Shown: one piece after another, positions 15,349 to 24,092 of the stretch
Numbering within the stretch: the first letter of the stretch is position 1
Layout of the letters: every line of letters begins with the position of its first letter
NCBI GenBank assembly: GCA_903909015.1
Contig: CAIVUE010000090.1
Span: forward strand, 1 to 35,007
Source of the DNA: an uncultured Methylophilaceae bacterium
GTDB taxonomy: Bacteria; Pseudomonadota; Gammaproteobacteria; Burkholderiales; Methylophilaceae
Direction: 5' to 3'
DNA: 35,007 nt
Position numbers and translations under genes: made by a program
Notes under the pieces: generated by a model
Told to the model about the DNA's origin: nothing
The model's input: only the letters and a program-made list of their open reading frames with translations
The model's database searches: none

Positions 15349-16746
15349 ATGCGTACAAAATTTGAAAAAATAAGTTTAGTGATCATAGGTACGGTACTTG
15401 GCGTCACGCTAAGCCTTAATTACCCTGCAGTTGCTGAAAAAGAGACGAAACCACAACTGCCGTTGGATGAATTACGCACCTTCGCTGAAGTTTACGGCAA
15501 AATCAAAAGTGATTATGTTGAAACCGTAGAAGACAAAAAACTTATTAATGAGGCCATCAACGGCATGCTAACAGGGTTAGATCCTCACTCTTCATTTTTG
15601 GATGTCGAGGGATTTAAAGACCTGCAAGCTGGCACACAAGGGGAATTTGGCGGATTAGGGATTGAAGTAGGCATGGAAGATGGCTTGGTAAAAGTCATCT
15701 CACCAATCGAAGACTCGCCCGCATTCAAAGGCGGAGTTAAATCAGGCGACTTAATCATGCAATTAGATGAGAAGCTAGTTAAAGGGATGTCTCTTAATGA
15801 TGCCGTCAAGATTATGCGGGGGAAGCCAAATACGTCCATCAAGCTCACGATTTTACGCAAAGGTGAGAACAAACCGATTTACATCACTTTAATTCGGGCC
15901 ATCATAAAAACGCAAAGCGTAAAATACAAGTTGCCTGAACCGGGCTATGCTTATCTTCGAGTTACACAGTTCCAAGAGCATTCAGCCGAAGACTTAGCAA
16001 AAGCAATTAAGGCCTTAAGAGAGCAAAACAAAGGTCCACTTAAAGGCTTAGTATTAGATTTACGTAATAATCCAGGCGGCTTAATTACTGCAGCAGTGGG
16101 TATCAGTGCTGCCTTCGTTCCTAAAGATGCGCTCGTAGTTTATACAGAAGGTCGTACAGAAGATGCAAAAATGCGACTAACTGCTAACCCAGAGAATTAT
16201 GCCCGAGGTGGCCAATCTGGAGATTTCTTAGCTGATTTACCAGCTGACATCAAAACTGTGCCGATGGTAGTGTTAATTAACGGCGGCTCCGCATCAGCTT
16301 CAGAAATTGTGTCTGGTGCACTTCAAGACCATAAACGAGCTGTAATTATGGGTACGCAAAGCTTCGGTAAAGGATCTGTGCAAACCATCTTGCCAATGAA
16401 TAACGGAACTGCTATTAAACTGACCACAGCACGATACTTCACGCCGAACGGACGTTCTATTCAAGCAAAAGGTATCGTTCCTGATATCGTGGTGGAAGAT
16501 GCAACAGTAAATACAGCCGAGCAAGGCATGAACTTACGTGAGGCTGATTTAAGCAATCACTTGTCGAATCCTAAAGAGGCAGAAACTTCAGTGAAAGAGG
16601 CCCCAAAACCACCAACTGTAAAAAAAGATGACCGGCAAGCAACTGACAAAACACCAATGGAAGCCGGGACTAAAACTGATTACCAATTTATGCAGGCAGT
16701 TAACTTGCTAAAAGGTATCGATATTTTAGCGCCAAGTAAGAAATAA
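15349..16746 (+). CDS. ctpA: Carboxyl-terminal processing protease CtpA (S41 family)
   Basis: CtpA is a periplasmic serine protease that trims C-termini and often controls peptidoglycan hydrolases. The 465-residue protein has a signal or anchor segment at residues 8-29. A PDZ domain spans roughly 85-170 (FGGLGIEVGMEDGLVKVISPIEDSPA, then SGDLIMQLD). The protease core includes GLVLDLRNNPGGL and NGGSASASEIVSGAL. The catalytic Ser316 and Lys341 (SFGKGSVQ) are 25 residues apart, as expected for the Ser-Lys dyad. The C-terminal 70 residues are a charged tail. A GAAGGA ribosome-binding site precedes the ATG. Proximity to an NlpC/P60 enzyme is suggestive, since Ctp proteases can degrade such hydrolases, but no link is shown here. 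Confidence 0.95.
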   Translation: MRTKFEKISLVIIGTVLGVTLSLNYPAVAEKETKPQLPLDELRTFAEVYGKIKSDYVETVEDKKLINEAINGMLTGLDPHSSFLDVEGFKDLQAGTQGEFGGLGIEVGMEDGLVKVISPIEDSPAFKGGVKSGDLIMQLDEKLVKGMSLNDAVKIMRGKPNTSIKLTILRKGENKPIYITLIRAIIKTQSVKYKLPEPGYAYLRVTQFQEHSAEDLAKAIKALREQNKGPLKGLVLDLRNNPGGLITAAVGISAAFVPKDALVVYTEGRTEDAKMRLTANPENYARGGQSGDFLADLPADIKTVPMVVLINGGSASASEIVSGALQDHKRAVIMGTQSFGKGSVQTILPMNNGTAIKLTTARYFTPNGRSIQAKGIVPDIVVEDATVNTAEQGMNLREADLSNHLSNPKEAETSVKEAPKPPTVKKDDRQATDKTPMEAGTKTDYQFMQAVNLLKGIDILAPSKK

Positions 16747-16753
16747 CGCGTTT

Positions 16754-16776
16754 GAGGGCAAGTCATACTTGCCCTC
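16754..16776 (+). terminator. Strong hairpin between ctpA and coq7, probable terminator
   Basis: GAGGGCAAGT-CAT-ACTTGCCCTC is a perfect ten-pair stem that begins eight bases after the ctpA stop. The following ATTGTTCGTTT is only moderately T-rich, so termination may be partial. The hairpin could also protect the ctpA mRNA 3' end. Confidence 0.55.
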
Positions 16777-16814
16777 ATTGTTCGTTTAATCAAGACCTAT
16801 AATGGTGTGAAAAT

Positions 16815-17438
16815 ATGCTAGATCGACTCATTATTGAATTCGACAAAGGCTTAAAAACCTTAGCTGCAAAAGCTCATAGCGTTCGCCCCTATCCAGACCA
16901 AAATATAGCTCAAACTATTGAATTAAGCTCTGCAGAGAAACGCCATGCCGCAGCGTTAATGCGCATTAACCACTGCGGTGAGGTTTGCGCTCAAGCCCTT
17001 TATAACGGTCAAGCGCTTACTGCTAAGAACCCTCAAACTGTGCAGGCCTTAGAGCAAGCATCAAAAGAAGAAACTGAACATTTAGCTTGGTGCGAAAAGC
17101 GCATCTATGAACTTGGTGGGCGCACAAGCTCACTCAACCCCATTTGGTATGCAGGTTCATTCACATTAGGTGCGATCGCTGGAGCCCTTGGTGATAGATG
17201 GAATTTAGGTTTTTTGGCTGAAACGGAACGTCAAGTTGGTGCTCATCTCAATCGTCATTTAGATGAATTGCCCGCCTCTGACGCTAAAAGTCGTGCAATC
17301 TTAAAACAAATGAGAACAGACGAAGCAGAGCATGCTGCCACTGCCGTTGACTTAGGTGGGGCAGAATTACCGACCATTGTTAAAGCAGCTATGCAAGGCA
17401 TGTCCAAAATCATGACATCGACTACCTACCATTTATAG
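16815..17438 (+). CDS. coq7: Demethoxyubiquinone hydroxylase Coq7
   Basis: Coq7 is the di-iron monooxygenase that adds the C6 hydroxyl in the penultimate step of ubiquinone synthesis, replacing the flavin enzyme UbiF in many beta- and alphaproteobacteria. The 207 residues show the iron-ligand motifs of two ferritin-like repeats: [16 protein letters not shown] and [18 protein letters not shown] in the first, [18 protein letters not shown] and [15 protein letters not shown] in the second. A hydrophobic [20 protein letters not shown] lies between. The start codon at 16815 follows a weak purine stretch. The product should act at the inner membrane with other Ubi proteins, none of which are encoded in this window. 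Confidence 0.95.
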   Translation: MLDRLIIEFDKGLKTLAAKAHSVRPYPDQNIAQTIELSSAEKRHAAALMRINHCGEVCAQALYNGQALTAKNPQTVQALEQASKEETEHLAWCEKRIYELGGRTSSLNPIWYAGSFTLGAIAGALGDRWNLGFLAETERQVGAHLNRHLDELPASDAKSRAILKQMRTDEAEHAATAVDLGGAELPTIVKAAMQGMSKIMTSTTYHL

Positions 17439-17472
17439 AACGACTGAAAAAAGAAAGCATAAGCAAAGACAA

Positions 17473-17796
17473 TTGAAGAAATTTAGCGAAATTTTAGCCA
17501 ATTTAGAAAACAGCGAACACATTCAGAAAATTGAATTAGCTAAAGCTGATGGGTCTATTGCAGATGTAATTGAGAACAAGCCGGGCAGTCAAGGCTCCGT
17601 AAAGGTATATCATCATTTATTTAAAAAATGGGGCTGCATTAATAAAGATGCAGCAAAAGATGGCTTAAAGATTTATGCCGAACACACACAAGATGCAGAA
17701 GAAAATCCAAGCAAGCATCCAAACATTGACAGATTATTTGAAGTGATTGAAACAGGCGAAGTATTAACTGTTTCAATCATTGAGTCATCTAACTAA
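17473..17796 (+). CDS. Small conserved protein, probably DUF2322 family, with a TTG start
   Basis: The 107-residue protein resembles the DUF2322 family as I remember it: an N-terminal FSEILANLENSEHIQKIEL, then PGSQGSVKVYHHLFKKWG, a conserved YAEHTQDAEENPSKHPNIDRLFEVI and a hydrophobic end. Function is unknown. The reading frame contains no ATG or internal methionine at all, so the TTG at 17473, preceded by a purine-rich stretch, is the likely start. It lies 34 bases after coq7 on the same strand and may share its transcript. It is convergent with the OsmC gene, with three bases between stop codons. Confidence 0.72.
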   Translation: MKKFSEILANLENSEHIQKIELAKADGSIADVIENKPGSQGSVKVYHHLFKKWGCINKDAAKDGLKIYAEHTQDAEENPSKHPNIDRLFEVIETGEVLTVSIIESSN

Positions 17797-17799
17797 AAG

Positions 17800-18219
17800 T
17801 TACTCCGTCTCTTTAATCTCAAAGCTATGGCTCATCTCCGCAGCTTTTCCCAACATAATCGAAGCTGAACAATATTTTTCTGCAGACAAATTCACAGCAC
17901 GCTCAACTTGAGTTGGATTTAGGTTCTTCCCAGTCACAACAAAATGCGCGTGAATTTTAGTAAACACTTTTGGGATTTCATCAGCACGCTCAGCAGTGAT
18001 TTCAGCAACGCAATTAGTGATAGGCTGACGTGATTTTTTAAGAATAGTCACAACATCAATTGATGAACATCCACCCATTCCGACCAGTAACATTTCCATT
18101 GGACGCATGCCAAGATTTCGTCCGCCGATCTCGGATGAGCCATCCATAATTACAGCATGACTGCTTTCTGTCTCGCCCATAAAACAGACGTCTTCAACCC
18201 ACTTTACTCGTACTTTCAT
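17800..18219 (-). CDS. OsmC/Ohr-family protein (YhfA-like)
   Basis: The OsmC fold includes thiol peroxidases that reduce organic hydroperoxides with two reactive cysteines. Both are present here in the expected settings: GGCSSIDVV in the first helix and AEKYCSASIML in the second. The N-terminus has KVRVKWVEDVCFMGET and IGGRNLGMRPMEMLLVGMGG. The 139-residue length and pattern are nearer to the YhfA-type subgroup than to Ohr. Peroxidase activity is plausible from the cysteines but not proven for this subgroup. It follows the FKBP gene by 27 bases on the same strand and may be co-transcribed. Confidence 0.88.
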   Translation of the reverse strand: MKVRVKWVEDVCFMGETESSHAVIMDGSSEIGGRNLGMRPMEMLLVGMGGCSSIDVVTILKKSRQPITNCVAEITAERADEIPKVFTKIHAHFVVTGKNLNPTQVERAVNLSAEKYCSASIMLGKAAEMSHSFEIKETE

Positions 18220-18246
18220 TGCGCTGCCTTTGCCAAAAAGAATAAC

Positions 18247-18705
18247 CTACTTAATACCGAGCAATTCAACATCAAAAATTAAAGTTGCATTAGGTGGTAT
18301 CACACCACCAGCACCAGCAGCGCCATAACCCATATTAGGCGGAATAATTAAGGTACGTTTACCACCCACTTTCATTCCTGCAAAACCCTCATCCCAACCT
18401 TGAATAACTTGGCCGCCGCCTAAGAAAAATACAAAAGGGTCGTGACGGTCTAAAGAACTATCAAACTTAGTTCCTTTACCATCTGGCTTGCTAGGATCAT
18501 ACAACCAACCTGTGTAATGAACGGTCACATTAAAGCCAGCTTCGGCTTCGCGACCCTCCCCTAAGACGGTATCTTTCTTAACGAGTTCTGTGATATTTTG
18601 TGTCATTACAGTTTCCTTAGTCGATGTTTTTGAATCAGCTTTGCAGCCTGTTATAGCGAGCATCGCAATCATTAAAGTGCTTGCCAGCAAGATACTCTTT
18701 TTCAT
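18247..18705 (-). CDS. FKBP-type peptidyl-prolyl isomerase, predicted lipoprotein
   Basis: FKBP-type isomerases speed up cis-trans isomerisation of peptide-proline bonds. Residues 50-152 form one FKBP domain: VTVHYTGWLYDP, KFDSSLDRHDPFVFFLGGGQVI, GWDEGFAGMKVGGKRTLIIPP, GYGAAGAGGVIPPNATLIFDVELL. Aromatic pocket residues (Tyr, Phe, Trp) are kept. The N-terminus MKKSILLASTLMIAMLAITGC is a lipoprotein signal peptide with lipobox ITGC, so the enzyme should be anchored on the periplasmic side. The track begins at a TTG at 18717 (MGQC). The ATG at 18705 gives a normal signal peptide, so I use it (152 residues). Confidence 0.93.
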   Translation of the reverse strand: MKKSILLASTLMIAMLAITGCKADSKTSTKETVMTQNITELVKKDTVLGEGREAEAGFNVTVHYTGWLYDPSKPDGKGTKFDSSLDRHDPFVFFLGGGQVIQGWDEGFAGMKVGGKRTLIIPPNMGYGAAGAGGVIPPNATLIFDVELLGIK

Positions 18706-18733
18706 ACACTGCCCCAAATTAAAAACCTTAAAT

Positions 18734-18763
18734 ATAATACCCGACTTGCTTGCTAACGCTCAA
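18734..18763 (-). promoter_or_regulatory. Putative promoter of the FKBP-OsmC pair
   Basis: On the minus strand TTGAGC (18763-18758), an 18-base spacer and TATTAT (18739-18734) lie in the 67-base gap after dacB, about 28 bases before the FKBP ATG. Both hexamers are fair matches (four and five of six). Confidence 0.4.
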
Positions 18764-18772
18764 CAACCAGGT

Positions 18773-20191
18773 TTACTCTTGTAGATATACCCAGTTTAAC
18801 AACGCATCCTGGGCTTGCTTAGTAGCTTCTGCATTTAAGCCATTAGCAATAAATACTACAGACCAATAGCGCCCTTTAGCATCTAACAAATAGCCAGCAA
18901 TACTTCTTACATTTTCAAGCGACCCAGTTTTTAAATGCGCTCGTCCATACAAAGCGCCATCTTTACGTTTGCTTAGTGATCCATCTATTCCATAAATAGG
19001 CAATGAAGCTATCAATTCAGCCATCACTGGACTATGGTAAGCATCTCTAAGCAAGGCGGCCAAATGTGAAGCACTAATACGTTCAATTCGTGAAAGCCCT
19101 GCTCCATTTTCTAAGACCAACTCAGCAAAATTATACCCTTTGCCTTGTAACCAAGCTTTGATTTGCTGCTCACTTTTACCTATAGAAGCTTCTTGAGATG
19201 GATCATTTACTTGACTCAGAGTCAAGTACAAAGCTCGTGCCATCACATTATTACTAGTTTTATTCATTTCACGAAGCATATCCCCCAAATTTGGCGAAAC
19301 ATGCTCTGTGAGAAGGACTGAGTTCATTGGAACATTTGAAATCGATACTTGAGTTTTATCCTCCTGCGTCCATCGTCCACCCGCTTGCTCCCAAGCACTA
19401 TAGAAAAGATCGCCAACATATTCAGCCCCCTGCCAATTCACATCCAAATACTTATCACCACAACTTACAGGATATTCACCGCTGATATTTAAGACCCTAC
19501 CATCACGCTTAATTTTTAGGCCGTTCTTCCAATCTCCACATTCGTTGGCAACCGGCTTAATATCAACATGCTTAATCAACGTTTTCCAATTTGGATAAAC
19601 AACAATATTTACTTTTCCAATGCTTGGAATTAACTGTAATCGAATAGCTTGCTGATTAACCATCAATGCTTCTGCTGGTGCGTTATAAGCACGACTTGGC
19701 TTAGCATCAAATGCTCCGGCGTCAAAATTTAGATGTGCATAAGCACTATTATCTAAAAAGATCCCACAGCAAATTTCATCTAAAAAAAACCTCTGTTTTA
19801 GCTCGCTTGCCACTTCCGCTAAATGTGCTGTATTAAGCATAGGATCACCTGAGCCCTTGATCCAAATTCCACTTTGTAATTTGCCTTGCTCAGGATTTTT
19901 TAAAGCGTAAAACTGCGTTTTCCACCGATAAGCAGGCCCTAGAAGATCAAGAGCTGCATAACTTGTCACCAGCTTCATGACCGATGCAGGATTGCGAGAC
20001 TGATCAGCTTGATAAGTTAACAAGGGTTGCGAAGAATCTACTTGCTGAACATAAACACTAACGTTTTCCAAAGGCACATTTTCTGATTGAAGTGCTTGCA
20101 TAACTGACAAGGGTAGACCTGTTATTTGGTCAGTTTTGGCGAATGAAACCCCACAAAGAGTCACCAAAAAGATGGTCAAAATTATGCGCAT
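18773..20191 (-). CDS. dacB: D-alanyl-D-alanine carboxypeptidase/endopeptidase PBP4 (DacB)
   Basis: PBP4 (peptidase S13) removes terminal D-alanine and cuts cross-links in periplasmic peptidoglycan. The 472-residue length matches the E. coli protein. A signal peptide MRIILTIFLVTLCGVSFA is followed by the three penicillin-binding motifs: SVMK (Ser70, Lys73), SNN in KTSNNVMARALY, and KTG in AHLKTGSLENVRSIAGYL. Two insert domains lie between the first two motifs, as in the family. The start codon overlaps the 3' end of bioA by ten bases, so the two genes are probably transcribed together. Confidence 0.95.
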   Translation of the reverse strand: MRIILTIFLVTLCGVSFAKTDQITGLPLSVMQALQSENVPLENVSVYVQQVDSSQPLLTYQADQSRNPASVMKLVTSYAALDLLGPAYRWKTQFYALKNPEQGKLQSGIWIKGSGDPMLNTAHLAEVASELKQRFFLDEICCGIFLDNSAYAHLNFDAGAFDAKPSRAYNAPAEALMVNQQAIRLQLIPSIGKVNIVVYPNWKTLIKHVDIKPVANECGDWKNGLKIKRDGRVLNISGEYPVSCGDKYLDVNWQGAEYVGDLFYSAWEQAGGRWTQEDKTQVSISNVPMNSVLLTEHVSPNLGDMLREMNKTSNNVMARALYLTLSQVNDPSQEASIGKSEQQIKAWLQGKGYNFAELVLENGAGLSRIERISASHLAALLRDAYHSPVMAELIASLPIYGIDGSLSKRKDGALYGRAHLKTGSLENVRSIAGYLLDAKGRYWSVVFIANGLNAEATKQAQDALLNWVYLQE

Positions 20192-21492
20192 GCCGTTACC
20201 AGTTTCTTAGTCGTATTGAGCATAAAATCGATTTCATCATGACTAATAATATAAGGCGGCATCCAATAGACGGTATTCCCAATCGGGCGAAGCAACAATC
20301 CGCCGGCCAACCCTTGTTGATAAAAACTTTGTTGGAATTGCTTATTGCTTGTTTTTACATCAAACGCCCATACCATACCGGTGTTACGAAGATTCTCAAT
20401 TGGCAAGTTATGCCAATTGGTGAGCTGTTGATTAATATATGCTGTCTTAGATCGGTTTTTATGTAAAACGTCGTCTTGCTCAAAAATTGCCAAAGTCGCT
20501 AGCGCAGCGCTACAAGCAAGGGCATTGCCCGTATAACTATGAGAATGCAAGAAGCCGCGAGTAACGTTATCATCGTAAAAAGCTTGATAAATTTCATCTG
20601 TAGTTAGCGTGACCGATAGCGGCAAATAGCCTCCTGTAATGCCCTTTGAAAGACAAATAAAATCAGGTTTAATATTCGCCTGCTCACAGGCAAACATGGT
20701 TCCGGTTCGCCCAAAACCGACAGCAATCTCATCCGCAATCAGATGCACTTTATATTTTGAACAAATTTCTCGCGCTCGTTTAAGATAAATTGGATGATAC
20801 ATGGCCATTCCAGCCGCACATTGAATCAAAGGCTCGATGATAAAAGCGGCAATTTTAGAATGGTGTTGTTCTAGATACACTTCTAAAACATCAGCGCAAC
20901 GAAGTGCATGAGCCTCTCCTCCCGCCTCCTCATTAGTCATAGATAAGCGAGAGTCTGGTGATGGCATTTGAGCACTTTGACGTAACAATGGAGCATAAGT
21001 GTCTTTAAAAATTGCAACGTCCGTCACCGATAATGCACCAATAGTTTCTCCGTGATAGCTGTTTTCAAGACTTAGAAATTGATTCTTTTTTAACTGACCA
21101 ACATTCCGCCAATAGTGAAAGGACATTTTTAATGCTATTTCAGTTGCAGAGGCACCATCTGACGCATAAAAACAATGTCCCAAATCCGTTAATTCGCCTA
21201 ACTTTTCTGAAAGCTGGACTACGGGCTCATGGGTAAAACCAGCAAGCATGACATGCTCGAGTTTATCAAGTTGTTCATTAATAGCAGTTTTAATTCTTTG
21301 CTCATTATGACCAAACAAATTTACCCACCATGAACTTACGCCATCCAAATAACGCTTCCCCTCGAAATCTTGAAGCCAGACACCTGCACCACTAGCAATG
21401 GGCAAGAGGGGCAAAGTTTCGTGAATTTTCATCTGGGTGCATGGATGCCATACAGCCTTCAGGCTTCGATTGAGTAACTCTTTATTCTTCAA
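20182..21492 (-). CDS. bioA: Adenosylmethionine-8-amino-7-oxononanoate aminotransferase BioA
   Basis: BioA converts 7-keto-8-aminopelargonate to 7,8-diaminopelargonate in biotin synthesis, using S-adenosylmethionine as the amino donor. The 436-residue class III PLP aminotransferase shows VWHPCTQMKIHETLPL, GVSSWWVNLFGHNEQRI, HCFYASDGASATEIALKM, ENSYHGETIGALSV, the PLP region LIADEIAVGFGRTGTMFACE and the lysine in FICLSKGITGGYLPLSV. The Trp-Trp pair after SS is characteristic of BioA rather than related transaminases. No bioB, bioD or bioF is present, so the biotin genes are dispersed. It precedes and overlaps dacB, an unrelated function. I see no BirA-type operator upstream. Confidence 0.93.
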   Translation of the reverse strand: MKNKELLNRSLKAVWHPCTQMKIHETLPLLPIASGAGVWLQDFEGKRYLDGVSSWWVNLFGHNEQRIKTAINEQLDKLEHVMLAGFTHEPVVQLSEKLGELTDLGHCFYASDGASATEIALKMSFHYWRNVGQLKKNQFLSLENSYHGETIGALSVTDVAIFKDTYAPLLRQSAQMPSPDSRLSMTNEEAGGEAHALRCADVLEVYLEQHHSKIAAFIIEPLIQCAAGMAMYHPIYLKRAREICSKYKVHLIADEIAVGFGRTGTMFACEQANIKPDFICLSKGITGGYLPLSVTLTTDEIYQAFYDDNVTRGFLHSHSYTGNALACSAALATLAIFEQDDVLHKNRSKTAYINQQLTNWHNLPIENLRNTGMVWAFDVKTSNKQFQQSFYQQGLAGGLLLRPIGNTVYWMPPYIISHDEIDFMLNTTKKLVTACA

Positions 21493-21662
21493 AAAAATCT
21501 ACCTTATGAATTAGTTCTCTAACTTATGTTGTGCGTTGCTTCAATTAAAACCTACTACCAATTCTTATCGTTATAAGCTCACACTTATGCATACTTATTA
21601 TCGCTGATTGCGTTGAATTTAATCAGGATTTTTTAAATATATAAGAAAAATTAGAAGTCCCT

Positions 21663-21690
21663 CTTGAAATTCATAGGCGTCGCCCCAAAG
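21663..21690 (+). promoter_or_regulatory. Heat-shock (sigma-32-type) promoter of groESL
   Basis: CTTGAAA at 21663-21669 is a perfect sigma-32 -35 element. After a 13-base spacer comes CCCCAAAG at 21683-21690, which keeps the CCCC core of the -10 element. Spacing fits known RpoH promoters. Transcription would start near 21697, inside the CIRCE element, giving a leader of about 80 bases before groES. Confidence 0.75.
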
Positions 21691-21692
21691 TA

Positions 21693-21719
21693 TTAGCAGT
21701 CGATGGGCAGGAGTGCTAA
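21693..21719 (+). promoter_or_regulatory. CIRCE operator (HrcA binding site)
   Basis: TTAGCAGTC-N9-GAGTGCTAA matches the CIRCE consensus TTAGCACTC-N9-GAGTGCTAA with one mismatch in the left arm and exactly nine spacer bases. It overlaps the predicted transcription start of groESL, where HrcA would block transcription. No hrcA gene is in the window. Confidence 0.9.
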
Positions 21720-21777
21720 AATGCACCCCTAAGATTTTTGTTATTCGTTGTTTATTCATTTATTAAGGAGTTCGTTT

Positions 21778-22068
21778 ATGAAAATTCGTCCTTTACACGA
21801 TCGCGTAATTGTTAAGCGTCTAGAAGAAGTTCGTACCACAGCATCTGGAATTGTGATCCCAGATACAGCAACAGAAAAACCGGACCAAGGTGAAGTAATT
21901 GCCATTGGCCCAGGCAAGAAGGATGACAATGGAAAAGTAATTACACTTGACGTTAAAGTTGGCGACAAAGTGCTATTTGGCAAATACGCAGGCCAAACTG
22001 TAAAAATTGATGGTAACGAATTTTTGGTCATGACTGAGTCAGACCTTATGGGTGTTATCGAAGCCTAA
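21778..22068 (+). CDS. groES: Co-chaperonin GroES
   Basis: GroES forms the heptameric lid of the GroEL folding chamber. The 96-residue product starts [17 protein letters not shown] and contains the mobile loop around [20 protein letters not shown], then [19 protein letters not shown]. The track start at 21748 adds ten residues. The ATG at 21778, with AAGGAG seven bases upstream, is the family start. It is the first gene of groES-groEL, under the heat-shock promoter and CIRCE. Confidence 0.98.
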   Translation: MKIRPLHDRVIVKRLEEVRTTASGIVIPDTATEKPDQGEVIAIGPGKKDDNGKVITLDVKVGDKVLFGKYAGQTVKIDGNEFLVMTESDLMGVIEA

Positions 22069-22113
22069 ACGCTTCGCACTTTATAAAGAATTTTCAGTAA
22101 TTAAAGTAAGTAA

Positions 22114-23772
<1,659 letters not shown>

Positions 23773-23804
23773 TCATGGCTAATCAATAGCACACCGTTAA
23801 AAAC

Positions 23805-23830
23805 AAAAAAGCCCCGAATGGGGCTTTTTT
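23805..23830 (+). terminator. Rho-independent terminator of groESL
   Basis: AAAAAAGCCCC-GAAT-GGGGCTTTTTT forms a perfect eleven-pair stem with a four-base loop and continues into a T-rich tract (GTTTTTTG). It is a strong terminator about 32 bases after groEL. Confidence 0.95.
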
Positions 23831-23845
23831 GTTTTTTGTAAAAAA

Positions 23846-24000
23846 CCCTCGGCTAATAAGATTGGCCGAGGGAAAGCCTAAGTTAGGCTCCACACCAAGG
23901 GAGGAAGGTGTGGGATAGTGACTTGATACTTATCAGATCATCAACATCACCATCGTAAAGATTACGACTAAAAATACTTTAGATAAGTTCCAGACTTATC
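23846..24000. other. Hairpin-rich intergenic region between groEL and uvrD, candidate structured RNA
   Basis: The 320-base gap from 23773 to 24092 has no gene. After the groEL terminator, a run of perfect stems follows: CCCTCGGC/GCCGAGGG (23846-23872), AGCCT/AGGCT (23875-23889), CCACACC/GGTGTGG (23890-23913) around a purine-only loop AAGGGAGGAA, CGTAA/TTACG (23954-23966) and GATAAGT/ACTTATC (23982-24000). ACTTATCA also occurs twice, at 23928 and 23994. This density is unusual and suggests a small RNA, a uvrD leader or a cluster of DNA sites. No known RNA family is recognised, and no promoter could be assigned with confidence. The last 90 bases before uvrD show nothing clear. Confidence 0.4.
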
Positions 24001-24092
24001 ACTAAAAAATAGATCCCTTTTCTGAGCGATCATCAGTGTTTAATCTTACTTAAATATTTCTCGAAGAGACAGGGAACTGCGATAATCTCACC

